In this document: positions 51,271 to 59,688 of the stretch, one piece after another
How the letters are laid out: each line of letters starts with the position of its first letter
How positions within the stretch are numbered: the stretch's first letter is position 1
DNA from: Firmicutes bacterium UBA5201
GTDB lineage: Bacteria > Bacillota > Clostridia > Peptostreptococcales > Acidaminobacteraceae
Length of the DNA: 64,000 nt
Assembly: GCA_002412775.1 (NCBI GenBank)
Contig: DHVT01000028.1
Span: 76,749-140,748 of the forward strand
Reading direction: 5' to 3'
Notes under the pieces: model-generated
Told to the model about the DNA's origin: nothing
What the model saw: the letters and a program-made list of their open reading frames with translations, nothing else
Database searches by the model: none
Program-made: the position numbers and the translations under genes

Positions 51271-52296
51271 TTACTCCAATGTGTTCTTTTTTTCAAGCCA
51301 AAGCGATCGATTGATGGGAATGATGACGACAACAACCGCTATTCCAAGCAATATGCCCGCAGGGATCCAATTTTCTTTGAGCAGTTCAATCGCACCGCCT
51401 CCTAAAAGAGCACTGATCAGATACATGGCAAGAACCGCTTTTTTTTGATTGAAACCCAATGAAAGGAGCCGGTGGTGCAAATGCCCCCGATCTGCTTCCA
51501 TAATGGGTTTTCGATTGATTTTTCTTCTGAGGATCGCAAATGTCGTATCAAATATCGGGACACCAAGTGCGAGGATCGGCACGACCACCGTCATGGCAGT
51601 GGCGCCTTTTAGCGCTCCATCGATGGATACGGCCGAAAGCACCAGACCGAGGAAAAGCGCACCGGCATCCCCCATGAATATTTTTGCGGGATTGAAGTTG
51701 AAAGGCAAAAATCCGATCGAGCTGCCAGCGAGTATGAGTGTGATCATAGCCGCATCATATCTCAGGTTGATCATGGCGATATAACTGAGTGTGATGGCTG
51801 CGATTGCGGAAATGCCAGCTGCGAGGCCATCCAGTCCATCAATGAGGTTCACAGTGTTTGTGACTCCGACGATCCACAGTATGGAAATCGGCAGAGAAAA
51901 CGCACCTAGCATAATGTAACCTGAATCCGCAAAGTAATTGGTGAAATATTTGATCTCAAATCCGGCTGTAACAAGTACAATGGCAGCAATGATCTGCATC
52001 ATCAGTTTGCCTTTTGCGCCAAGTGGCTTGACATCATCTACCATTCCCGTAATGAGTACGATCAAGGACGCGATGAACAATCCCATCAATTTGAAAGGTT
52101 CGATATTGGCGAAGAGAAACATGCTCACGAAAAAACCTGTGAAAATGGCCAGGCCTCCCCAGAGCGGTATCGGTACTGAATGAATGCGCCTTTCGTCTTT
52201 TGGAATGTCAATAGCTCCGAATCGATGTGCCAGCTTGATCACTTGTGGCGTTAAAAGAAAGCTGATCAAACCTGCAATAATCGCAGGTATATACAT
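51271..52296 (-). CDS. tagO: Undecaprenyl-phosphate GlcNAc-1-phosphate transferase
   Basis: 341 residues with about 10-11 membrane helices. Starts wall-polymer synthesis by moving GlcNAc-1-P to undecaprenyl phosphate. Family motifs: FGAIDIPKDERRIHSVPIPL, VNLIDGLDGLAAGISAIAAI (DGLDGLA), FNFNPAKIFMGDAGALFLGL (GDAG) and RGHLHHRLLSLGFNQKKAVL (HHR-like). MraY-like superfamily; tagO/wecA naming is from context. Confidence 0.95.
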   Translation of the reverse strand: MYIPAIIAGLISFLLTPQVIKLAHRFGAIDIPKDERRIHSVPIPLWGGLAIFTGFFVSMFLFANIEPFKLMGLFIASLIVLITGMVDDVKPLGAKGKLMMQIIAAIVLVTAGFEIKYFTNYFADSGYIMLGAFSLPISILWIVGVTNTVNLIDGLDGLAAGISAIAAITLSYIAMINLRYDAAMITLILAGSSIGFLPFNFNPAKIFMGDAGALFLGLVLSAVSIDGALKGATAMTVVVPILALGVPIFDTTFAILRRKINRKPIMEADRGHLHHRLLSLGFNQKKAVLAMYLISALLGGGAIELLKENWIPAGILLGIAVVVVIIPINRSLWLEKKNTLE

Positions 52297-52310
52297 AAAA
52301 CACCTCTACT

Positions 52311-52940
52311 TTATTTTGTACCGAACAAACGGTCACCTGCATCACCAAGACCTGGTACGATGTATGCGTGGTCGTTCAATTTCTCATCAATGTGTGCGAT
52401 ATAGATATCCACATCCGGGTGCATGGTTTGGACTGCCTTGATGCCTTCAGGACATCCGATCAGGCAGACAAACTTGATGTTGACGGCGCCTTGCGCTTTG
52501 ATGAACTGGATTGCCGCATTTGCGGACCCTCCCGTTGCAAGCATCGGATCGAGAACAATCAGATCTCTCTCACTGACGTCCGTAGGCAGTTTACAGTAGT
52601 ATTCCACTGGCTCAAGGGTTTCAGGATCACGGTAAAGTCCTACATGGCCTACTTTCGCCGCAGGCAAAAGATTTAAAAAGCCATCAACCATTCCGAGTCC
52701 CGCTCTTAAAATAGGAACAATTCCTAATTTTCTTCCAGAAAGCATCTTTGTTGTCGTTTTGCAGATCGGTGTCTCGATCTCAACATCCTGAACCGACAAA
52801 TCTCTTGTCACTTCATATGCGAGAAGCATTGAAACCTCTTTTACAAGCTCTCTGAATTCCTTGGAACCCGTATTCTTGTCTCTGATCAGACTCAATTTAT
52901 GCTGAATTAATGGATGATTCATTTCATATACTTTACTCAT
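52311..52940 (-). CDS. upp: Uracil phosphoribosyltransferase
   Basis: 209 residues; salvages uracil to UMP with PRPP. Conserved GRKLGIVPILRAGLGMVDGF, the PRPP loop LIVLDPMLATGGSANAAIQF and the C-terminal uracil-binding AYIVPGLGDAGDRLFGTK. It starts 11 bases after rpiB and ends just before tagO, the same neighbourhood as in B. subtilis (upp before mnaA and atp). Confidence 0.97.
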   Translation of the reverse strand: MSKVYEMNHPLIQHKLSLIRDKNTGSKEFRELVKEVSMLLAYEVTRDLSVQDVEIETPICKTTTKMLSGRKLGIVPILRAGLGMVDGFLNLLPAAKVGHVGLYRDPETLEPVEYYCKLPTDVSERDLIVLDPMLATGGSANAAIQFIKAQGAVNIKFVCLIGCPEGIKAVQTMHPDVDIYIAHIDEKLNDHAYIVPGLGDAGDRLFGTK

Positions 52941-52951
52941 TTTGCACCCCT

Positions 52952-53398
52952 TTACAGATATTTGGCTTCAATCGCCTTGATTTTATTCACGCGTGTTTCA
53001 TGTCTTCCACCTTCAAAAGTCGCTTCAAAAAAAGTGTCTACGATTTTTAGTGCGAGTCCCTCTCCGACAACACGTTCTCCAAGAGCGAGAATGTTTGCGT
53101 TGTTGTGACATCTTGCCATTTCAGCACTGAATGTATCGCTGACCGGTGCCGCTATGATTCCTTTGACTTTGTTTGCAGCAATAGAGATGCCCAGTCCCGT
53201 ACCGCAGACCAAAACGCCGAGTTCGCACTCGCCTGAAATTATGGATTCAGCCACTTTGAGGGCATAATCCGCATAATCCACCGACTCCATCTTTTCCACT
53301 CCAAAGTCCACTACCTCATAACCCTTTTGTTCGAGATGGGCCTTAATCGTCAACCTGAGATTAAATCCGCCATGATCCGAACCTAGAGCAACTTTCAT
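52952..53398 (-). CDS. rpiB: Ribose 5-phosphate isomerase B
   Basis: 148 residues from the ATG with GGAGG 6 bases upstream (MKVALGSDHGGFNLRLTIKA). The catalytic Cys region is LGVLVCGTGLGISIAANKVK and the His region is SDTFSAEMARCHNNANILAL. Interconverts ribose and ribulose 5-phosphate. Sits between tsaC and upp. Confidence 0.95.
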   Translation of the reverse strand: MKVALGSDHGGFNLRLTIKAHLEQKGYEVVDFGVEKMESVDYADYALKVAESIISGECELGVLVCGTGLGISIAANKVKGIIAAPVSDTFSAEMARCHNNANILALGERVVGEGLALKIVDTFFEATFEGGRHETRVNKIKAIEAKYL

Positions 53399-53469
53399 CA
53401 GACACCTCCACACATTTATTAGACTTAATTTCCTTATACATTATAATGATTTGGACCCTAAAAATCAAA

Positions 53470-54567
53470 TTAAATTTTGAACACACGTCCTTCGGATGCT
53501 TTTTCAAGGCGATTCATAATGGCGTGTCCAAGTGCATTTTCACTGACTCCGTGCACCAAAACGACATCGGCGCCGAGCTCATCCAATTTTCTTAAATCTT
53601 TGAAAAGATTTCTCGCAAATGTGTCCAAGTCTTTTGAACTGCCCTCTTTCATGAGATGCACTTTATCCCGATGACGTTTGTAGACAGCATCTTCCTCAAG
53701 CAATCTTTCAAGAACCAAAGCATCTTCCTCAAAAATCATGACGCCTATGCTCCCGCCTGATTCGACTACTTCTATTATTCTACCATAGAATGTTCTGATT
53801 ACAGCCATAATATCTCCAGAATAAACACTTACTTCAGCGTCGGGGGCATAGTGTCTGTACTTCATCCCTGGTGACTTTGGCACCAGATCATGCTGACTTT
53901 TGTTGGCAAGTGCCGGATCGACCTCACATCCACCAACGCATTCCGCAATCATTTCACGCGTGATCTTGCCCGGTCTGAGTATGACCGGCACCTCACCTGT
54001 CACATCAAGCACTGTGGATTCAAGTCCGACATGGGAATCCCCACCGTCTACAATGCAATCCACACGGCCTTTCATATCTTTCAGGACATATTTGACATCC
54101 GTCGGACTTGGCTTGCCGGAGAGATTTGCTGAAGGTGCCGCAATGGGAACCCCTGAGAGATCGATCAGCTTCAGAGCCACAGGATGGTTCGGCATTCTCA
54201 CGCCTACCGTTTCGAGTCCTCCTGTGACCTTGTAGGGCACATGAGCCTTTTTCTTGACTACAAAGGTGATTGGTCCCGGCCAGAAAGCTTCCATCAGGAT
54301 TTTCGCGTAAGGCTTTACTTCCTCGGCGAGATCACCCAGCATATCCAGCCTGGCGATGTGCACAATCAAAGGGTTGTCCGAAGGCCGACCCTTTGCCTCA
54401 TATATGGCATCGACGGCCGATTCGCTCAGAGCATTGGCGCCGAGCCCGTATACAGTTTCAGTGGGGAAAGCCACTGTTTTTCCAGCGGAAAGCATTTCAG
54501 CGGGAATTATGAGTTGATCCTCCATGGTTGCGGGATCAATTTTTATGATCAATGTCTCTATTCTCAT
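53470..54567 (-). CDS. tsaC: L-threonylcarbamoyladenylate synthase (TsaC/Sua5 type)
   Basis: About 365 residues, the two-domain Sua5 form. The YrdC domain (about 25-215) has AFPTETVYGLGANALSESAV, KGRPSDNPLIVHI and PSANLSGKPSPTDV. The linker SPGMKYRHYAPDAEV and the C-terminal Sua5 domain follow. It makes the threonylcarbamoyl-AMP for the t6A37 modification of ANN-decoding tRNAs. The ATG at 54567 has AAGGTGG upstream. In spore formers spoIIR is often next to this gene; not here. Confidence 0.94.
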   Translation of the reverse strand: MRIETLIIKIDPATMEDQLIIPAEMLSAGKTVAFPTETVYGLGANALSESAVDAIYEAKGRPSDNPLIVHIARLDMLGDLAEEVKPYAKILMEAFWPGPITFVVKKKAHVPYKVTGGLETVGVRMPNHPVALKLIDLSGVPIAAPSANLSGKPSPTDVKYVLKDMKGRVDCIVDGGDSHVGLESTVLDVTGEVPVILRPGKITREMIAECVGGCEVDPALANKSQHDLVPKSPGMKYRHYAPDAEVSVYSGDIMAVIRTFYGRIIEVVESGGSIGVMIFEEDALVLERLLEEDAVYKRHRDKVHLMKEGSSKDLDTFARNLFKDLRKLDELGADVVLVHGVSENALGHAIMNRLEKASEGRVFKI

Positions 54568-54590
54568 CCGTTCCACCTTTATCCTAAAAC

Positions 54591-54614
54591 AAAAGCAGTC
54601 TATTAAGACTGCTT
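54591..54614 (-). terminator. Intrinsic terminator after the antiporter gene
   Basis: An 8-bp stem (54593-54600 with 54607-54614, AAGCAGTC/GACTGCTT), followed on the minus strand by TTGTTTT. It lies 21 bases after the antiporter stop and before tsaC. Confidence 0.8.
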
Positions 54615-54634
54615 CTAGAATTGACAAATTTAAT

Positions 54635-55804
54635 TTACGTCGCAGTTTTGACTCTTGTGAAAGTCCATTTCAAGAGAGATGGCGTCATCAATGTCGTGAC
54701 GAGTACCATCAGCACCGCAGCGGCCATTTCCTTCTCATTCAGAATTGCCATTTGCAGACCCAAGTTCGCCACGATGATGGCGACTTCAGCTCTAGGGACC
54801 ATACCAGCTCCAATCTGAAGCGATTGATTGCTGTCAAAACCGGACAACCGGGCACCCATTCCACAACCGATGATTTTGCCCAGCACACCTGCGACAATCA
54901 ATATCGAACCTACACCCACTGCTGTGAGTGCGGCTTTGAGATCGATGTCCATTCCAATGCTGACGAAGAAAACCGGTGTGAACAAGAAAGTGGCAACTTT
55001 GTTGACGTCGTGCGACACACGGTGTTTGAAAGAAGTCATTGAAAAAATGATTCCCGCAAAATAAGCACCGGTGATGGCGGCGACACCAAATTCCTCCGAC
55101 ATGAAAGCAAGTACAAAACAAAGTATGATGGAAATTGTGATGATTTTGTCATCGCTGTCGGTATCGATATCCATTTTTTTCAGTATTTTGATCGCAACGA
55201 ATCCGACACCATATACAATGGCAAAGAAAGCTACGATTTTAAGCGATACAATGGCAAGAGAACTCGAAGCACCTGGTTTTACAAGTCCTACAAGCAGTGT
55301 CAACAAAATGATACCTGCGACGTCATCAATTATGGCTGCACCTAGGATCATCAGACCCTGTTTGGTTCTCAGCTGTTTGATCTCTCTAAGCGTCTGCACC
55401 GAGATGCTGACGGAAGTGGCTGTTGATACGATACCCAGAAACAATGCCACGATCATGGACTGATTCGGATAAAACACCATAATGCCGACAAACACAAGTG
55501 CGGCTGGAACAATGATCCCTCCAAGTGCAATCAAGGAGGATGACTTTATGGATGCCATCAACTCTTTGACATCCGTCTCCAGTCCTGCGATAAACATGAG
55601 GAAAACGACACCGATTTGCGCGAATTGCTCAATCAACTCTGTTTTATCCATCAAACCCGCCCCAAAAATCAAACCCACGAGAATTTGACCCATAACAGCA
55701 GGTTGTTTTAATTTTTCACTGATTATGCCGGCAACATGTGCTGCAAAGAGTACAATCGCCAGTTGTAACATAAAGAAATAACTTGATTCCATAACGTCCC
55801 CCAT
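54635..55804 (-). CDS. Cation/proton antiporter, CPA2 family
   Basis: 389 residues with about 12 membrane helices (KefB/NapA-type transporter domain, no TrkA-N domain). Motifs: LKQPAVMGQILVGLIFGAGL and, in the ion-binding core, AIIDDVAGIILLTLLVGLV, with adjacent Asp residues typical of electrogenic Na+/H+ members. In a cell with a Na+-type ATP synthase it probably helps set the sodium gradient, which is inference. It occupies the interval where spoIIR lies in many relatives. Confidence 0.9.
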   Translation of the reverse strand: MGDVMESSYFFMLQLAIVLFAAHVAGIISEKLKQPAVMGQILVGLIFGAGLMDKTELIEQFAQIGVVFLMFIAGLETDVKELMASIKSSSLIALGGIIVPAALVFVGIMVFYPNQSMIVALFLGIVSTATSVSISVQTLREIKQLRTKQGLMILGAAIIDDVAGIILLTLLVGLVKPGASSSLAIVSLKIVAFFAIVYGVGFVAIKILKKMDIDTDSDDKIITISIILCFVLAFMSEEFGVAAITGAYFAGIIFSMTSFKHRVSHDVNKVATFLFTPVFFVSIGMDIDLKAALTAVGVGSILIVAGVLGKIIGCGMGARLSGFDSNQSLQIGAGMVPRAEVAIIVANLGLQMAILNEKEMAAAVLMVLVTTLMTPSLLKWTFTRVKTAT

Positions 55805-55866
55805 TCAAGTGGTTAATCCACTGAATCAGTATACTCCTGTAAATCTGTTTTTTCAAGGGGATTTTT

Positions 55867-56937
55867 TTATTGAGCTTCCAACGTTTTTAAAGCCTCCGCC
55901 TGGAAAAATGTACTGAGTTCATCGATCATCTCATCGATTTCACCGTCCATGAAATGCTCAAGTTTATAAAGTGTGATGGGTATTCTATGGTCAGTGATGC
56001 GTGCTTGCGGGAAATTATAGGTTCTGATTTTCGCACTTCTGTCCCCTGTGCCCACCTGGCTTCTTCTTTGTTCCGCGATTTCATCATTTTGCTTGTTCAG
56101 TTCCATCTCGTAAAGGCGTGCCTTGAGCACTTGCATCGCTTTATCCTTGTTCGTGAGTTGTGACTTGCCATCCTGGCAACTGACAACAAGACCGGAAGGC
56201 AAATGCGTGATTCTCACTGCGGAATCCGTAGTGTTTACACTCTGTCCACCATTACCCGAAGATCTGAAAACATCTATCCTGAGATCGTTTTGTTTGATAT
56301 CGATTTCAACATCGTCCACTTCAGGTAAAACAGCCACAGTAGCTGTGGATGTATGGATTCTACCTCCGGATTCCGTTTGGGGAATTCTCTGTACACGATG
56401 CGTGCCGCTCTCATATTTCATTTTGGAGTACGCACCTGCGCCTTGGATCAGCACAGACGCTTCCTTGATGCCACCCACACCGGTTTCATTGGTGTTGAGC
56501 ACTTCAATTTTCCAACGTTTGCGCTCGGCAAATCGGATGTACATTCTGAGAAGTTCCGCCGCAAATAGTCCTGCTTCGTCTCCACCCGCTCCGGCTCTCA
56601 CTTCGAGGATGACGTCACGCGAATCGTTGGGGTCTTTTGGCAACAGCAGTTTCTTCAAATCGAATTCAATGGCTTCAATGGAACCTTCAAGCTCGATGAG
56701 TTCTTGTTTTGCAAGTTCCCTCATGTCCTCGTCACTTTCCCTGAGCATCTCTTTCGCTTCTTGGATGCCTTGCTTCACAGCTTTTAATTCTTTGTATTTC
56801 GCCACGATCGGCGTCATATCCGAGTGTTCTCTCATCAGCTTTTGCCAAGTGTTTTGGTCGCTGATCACCTCGGGATCGGACAGTTTGTGTCCGAGCTCTT
56901 CATACTTTTGTTCTATAAATTCTAACTTATCAAACAT
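55867..56937 (-). CDS. prfA: Peptide chain release factor 1
   Basis: 356 residues; reads UAA/UAG stops and triggers peptide release. The catalytic GGQ lies in DVFRSSGNGGQSVNTTDSAV. The anticodon-like PxT is seen as PQTESGGRIHTSTATVAVLP, though by eye the PAT/PVT tripeptide itself is not distinct. Length is standard. The ATG at 56937 has GGAGG 7 bases upstream; upstream in-frame Mets would give a nonstandard extension. It overlaps prmC, which methylates the GGQ Gln. Confidence 0.96.
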   Translation of the reverse strand: MFDKLEFIEQKYEELGHKLSDPEVISDQNTWQKLMREHSDMTPIVAKYKELKAVKQGIQEAKEMLRESDEDMRELAKQELIELEGSIEAIEFDLKKLLLPKDPNDSRDVILEVRAGAGGDEAGLFAAELLRMYIRFAERKRWKIEVLNTNETGVGGIKEASVLIQGAGAYSKMKYESGTHRVQRIPQTESGGRIHTSTATVAVLPEVDDVEIDIKQNDLRIDVFRSSGNGGQSVNTTDSAVRITHLPSGLVVSCQDGKSQLTNKDKAMQVLKARLYEMELNKQNDEIAEQRRSQVGTGDRSAKIRTYNFPQARITDHRIPITLYKLEHFMDGEIDEMIDELSTFFQAEALKTLEAQ

Positions 56938-57793
56938 TTTCATGCCTCCATAATGCTTTCTTACCATATATGAACCGTGGTACGCCACATAAATCACTGA
57001 AATGATTCACGTCCTCATAGCCAGCCGAAACCATAATTGCCTCAATGGCATCCGCTTGGTCATGACCGGCCTCAAAAACCAGTATGCCCCCATCCTTCAT
57101 ATAGGATAAGGCCTCCGGTATAATTCTTTTATAAAAATCCAGACCGTCCTCTCCACCGAAAAGTGCGAGGTGCGGTTCGTAAAGTGCCACTTCCCTTTGC
57201 ATCACTTTGACCTCGCCGGCAGGTATATACGGCGGATTGGAAACAATCAGATCAAAATCCTTCTCCGATACGTCCACAAAAAGATTGCTTTCAAAAAAAC
57301 GGACCTTGCCTGATACATTGTTGATCACGGCATTGTGTTTGGCCTTTTCAATGGCTGATGAGGAAATATCCGATGCGTAGACGTCAGCCCATGTGTTCCG
57401 ATAGGCTATTGAGATGGCGATGGCACCACTTCCTGTGCCTATGTCGAGTACTTTGGGTCTCTTGATGTCTTTGATGTGCTCAAGCACCCATTCCACAAGC
57501 ACTTCCGTCTCAGGTCTTGGAATCAACACACTGTCATCCACTGAGAAATCAAGTCCCATGAAGGCCTGCTTCCCAAGAATATATTGCAGTGGCTCATTCG
57601 CAATTCTTCTTACTGCAATAGCTTCAGCCATTTCCACTTTTTCATCAGGCACTTCTTTTTCTTTGTCCATGATCAAATCCACAGTAGATATGTCGAGTAC
57701 CTCGAGCAAAATGATTTTTGCTTCATGAGCCCATGAATCGGTGACTTTTCCAAGTACTTTTTCAAGGCGTGATTGTAATTCTCTAAGCTTCAT
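56930..57793 (-). CDS. prmC: Release factor glutamine methyltransferase
   Basis: 287 residues. SAM motif KVLDIGTGSGAIAISIAYRN and the hallmark FDLIVSNPPYIPAGEVKVMQ (NPPY) that binds the GGQ glutamine. A helical N-terminal domain covers about 1-90. Overlaps prfA at its end and the DUF1385 gene at its start, indicating one operon. Confidence 0.95.
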   Translation of the reverse strand: MKLRELQSRLEKVLGKVTDSWAHEAKIILLEVLDISTVDLIMDKEKEVPDEKVEMAEAIAVRRIANEPLQYILGKQAFMGLDFSVDDSVLIPRPETEVLVEWVLEHIKDIKRPKVLDIGTGSGAIAISIAYRNTWADVYASDISSSAIEKAKHNAVINNVSGKVRFFESNLFVDVSEKDFDLIVSNPPYIPAGEVKVMQREVALYEPHLALFGGEDGLDFYKRIIPEALSYMKDGGILVFEAGHDQADAIEAIMVSAGYEDVNHFSDLCGVPRFIYGKKALWRHENV

Positions 57794-58724
57794 TTATAGG
57801 TTCATCCATTTCTTCGAGGACACGATTGAACGCGGCTATAGCCACTTCAAGTTGTCCGTCATCAGGTTCTTTCGTTGTCAATTTTTGCATCATGAGTCCC
57901 GGAGCGCTAAGCGCCCTGACCATAGGATGGTTCGACTTTCCAGCGATACGGATCATTTCATAGGAAAGACCGGCAACGACAGGGAATAGTAACAACTTGG
58001 TTAAAATCCTCACCAAAAGACTTTCCCAACTGAGGAAAGAAAACAATATGATGCTGATGGTCAAAACGTAGAAAATGAAACTCGTACCACATCTTGGGTG
58101 GAGCGTGGTGAACTTTCGTGCATTCTCCACAGTGACCTCCTGACCGCTTTCATAGCAGTGGATCGTCTTGTGCTCAGCACCATGATATTCAAAAACGCGT
58201 CTTATGTCTTTCATTCGTGAGATCAAAGCTATATAAGTAACGAACATAACGATTTTCATCACACCTTCCAGTGCGCTGAGCAACCATTGTGTCTCAATAA
58301 AATTCTTCATAAAACCGACAATGCCGGTAGGTAAAACGCCAAACAACAGCATGGCAAACACAAATGCGAAAGCGATCGAGAATCCAAGGATGATATCATC
58401 CGCACGCTTGCCGAACTTTTTATAAAGCATCAATTCAAACTTTCCTTTTTCCTCACCTTCTCCTTCAACGAAGAATTCAGCTGAGTAAGTCAACGCTCTC
58501 ACGCCGACAATCATGGATCCGATCAATGCGAACATGCCTCTAAGCAGTGGCAATTTGGCTATTTTGTACTTCTCGAATGATAGTGCTTTTTCCATTTTCA
58601 TTTCTATGTCACCGTCAGGTTTTCTGACCGCAATTGCTATTTTGTCTTTTCCGCGCATCATAACACCTTCAATCAGTGCTTGACCGCCAATGCTGTTGGG
58701 GACAACAGGTCTGTATTCACTCAT
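57783..58724 (-). CDS. DUF1385 family membrane protein (YqhQ-like)
   Basis: 313 residues with about 5 membrane segments. Conserved start GGQALIEGVMMRGKDKIAIA and central VFEYHGAEHKTIHCYESGQE, followed by HPRCGTSFIFYVLTISIILF: His/Cys-rich motifs typical of the family. Function is unknown. Clostridia often have it in the tdk-prmC-prfA operon, as here. Confidence 0.93.
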   Translation of the reverse strand: MSEYRPVVPNSIGGQALIEGVMMRGKDKIAIAVRKPDGDIEMKMEKALSFEKYKIAKLPLLRGMFALIGSMIVGVRALTYSAEFFVEGEGEEKGKFELMLYKKFGKRADDIILGFSIAFAFVFAMLLFGVLPTGIVGFMKNFIETQWLLSALEGVMKIVMFVTYIALISRMKDIRRVFEYHGAEHKTIHCYESGQEVTVENARKFTTLHPRCGTSFIFYVLTISIILFSFLSWESLLVRILTKLLLFPVVAGLSYEMIRIAGKSNHPMVRALSAPGLMMQKLTTKEPDDGQLEVAIAAFNRVLEEMDEPINEA

Positions 58725-59323
58725 GATGTTCTTTCCTTTTCTTCTTCTTTAAGTTGAAAGTAACAATGGGCACAGAGGGATTCATATTCCACATGACCAC
58801 CACCGTCAATCACCACTTGCTCACCTTCAAAGACAAATTTCCCATCAATTTTCCTACCATTCAATATGGCTTTTCTACCACATCTGCAGATGGTCTTCAA
58901 TTCCTCAAGACTATGCGCCAGCAGCAGCAAACGTTCCGACCCCTCAAATCCCCTCATTGAAAAATCCGTTCGGAGACCATAACAAATGACCGGTATGTTC
59001 TGCTTGACAGCAATCTCAAAAAACTGATCGATCTGCTCCGCTTTGAAAAATTGTGCCTCATCCACCAAAATGCAATGAATCTTGCCGTTTTGGGCAAGCC
59101 AAGCTTTGATTTCATCCACTATGTTTTCGTCCGGCTTCACCATCAGATCCACTTCTCTGGAAATTCCGAGTCGCGATACGACTTGATTGCCACCCTTTGT
59201 ATCCGTATAAGGTTTGATGACCATAGCTTTGAGTCCGCGTTCGTGATAGTTGTGGACAACTTGCATGAGCGCGGTTGATTTTCCACAATTCATTGCACCA
59301 TATCTGAAGTATAATTTTGCCAT
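58721..59323 (-). CDS. tdk: Thymidine kinase
   Basis: About 200 residues. P-loop LYFRYGAMNCGKSTALMQVV, Walker-B-like ILVDEAQFFKAEQIDQFFEI, and zinc ligands CRCGRKA with YESLCAHCYFQL. Type II salvage enzyme. The ATG at 59323 is preceded by GGGGGG with a 5-base spacer. It follows the rpmE terminator. Confidence 0.95.
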   Translation of the reverse strand: MAKLYFRYGAMNCGKSTALMQVVHNYHERGLKAMVIKPYTDTKGGNQVVSRLGISREVDLMVKPDENIVDEIKAWLAQNGKIHCILVDEAQFFKAEQIDQFFEIAVKQNIPVICYGLRTDFSMRGFEGSERLLLLAHSLEELKTICRCGRKAILNGRKIDGKFVFEGEQVVIDGGGHVEYESLCAHCYFQLKEEEKERTS

Positions 59324-59340
59324 ACTGACCCCCCATAAAC

Positions 59341-59371
59341 AAAAAAGGCTAGGATTACCCCATCCTAACCT
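59341..59371 (-). terminator. Intrinsic terminator after rpmE
   Basis: A 10-bp stem with one G-U pair (59346-59355 with 59362-59371), 6-base loop, then TTTTTT on the minus strand. It lies 12 bases after rpmE and just before tdk. Confidence 0.88.
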
Positions 59372-59382
59372 GATCATAGCAA

Positions 59383-59583
59383 CTATTTAAGATTGTATTT
59401 CTCTTTGAATTTCTCTGCTCTACCGCCACGTTCTACTGACTTTGCAGTACCTGTGAAAAACGGATGACACTCTGAACAGATTTCGATTCTAATCTCATCT
59501 TTCGTAGACCCAGTCTTAAAATTATTGCCACACGCACAGTGTACGTCTATTTGTTTGTAATTAGGATGAATTCCTTCTTTCAT
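59383..59583 (-). CDS. rpmE: 50S ribosomal protein L31
   Basis: 66 residues, the Zn-binding form: Cys pair CAC and CSEC (VHCACGNNFKTGSTKDEIRI, then EICSECHPFFTGTAKSVERG). GAGGTG lies 6 bases before the ATG at 59583. It follows rho as in B. subtilis. Confidence 0.97.
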   Translation of the reverse strand: MKEGIHPNYKQIDVHCACGNNFKTGSTKDEIRIEICSECHPFFTGTAKSVERGGRAEKFKEKYNLK

Positions 59584-59688
59584 TTTGTTCACCTCACTCC
59601 TCATTTTTGTTTTATATCAAAATACGATAATCAAATTTCAAGCCTTATCATTGTAACACAAAGAACTAATTCTTTCAATAACATTTTG

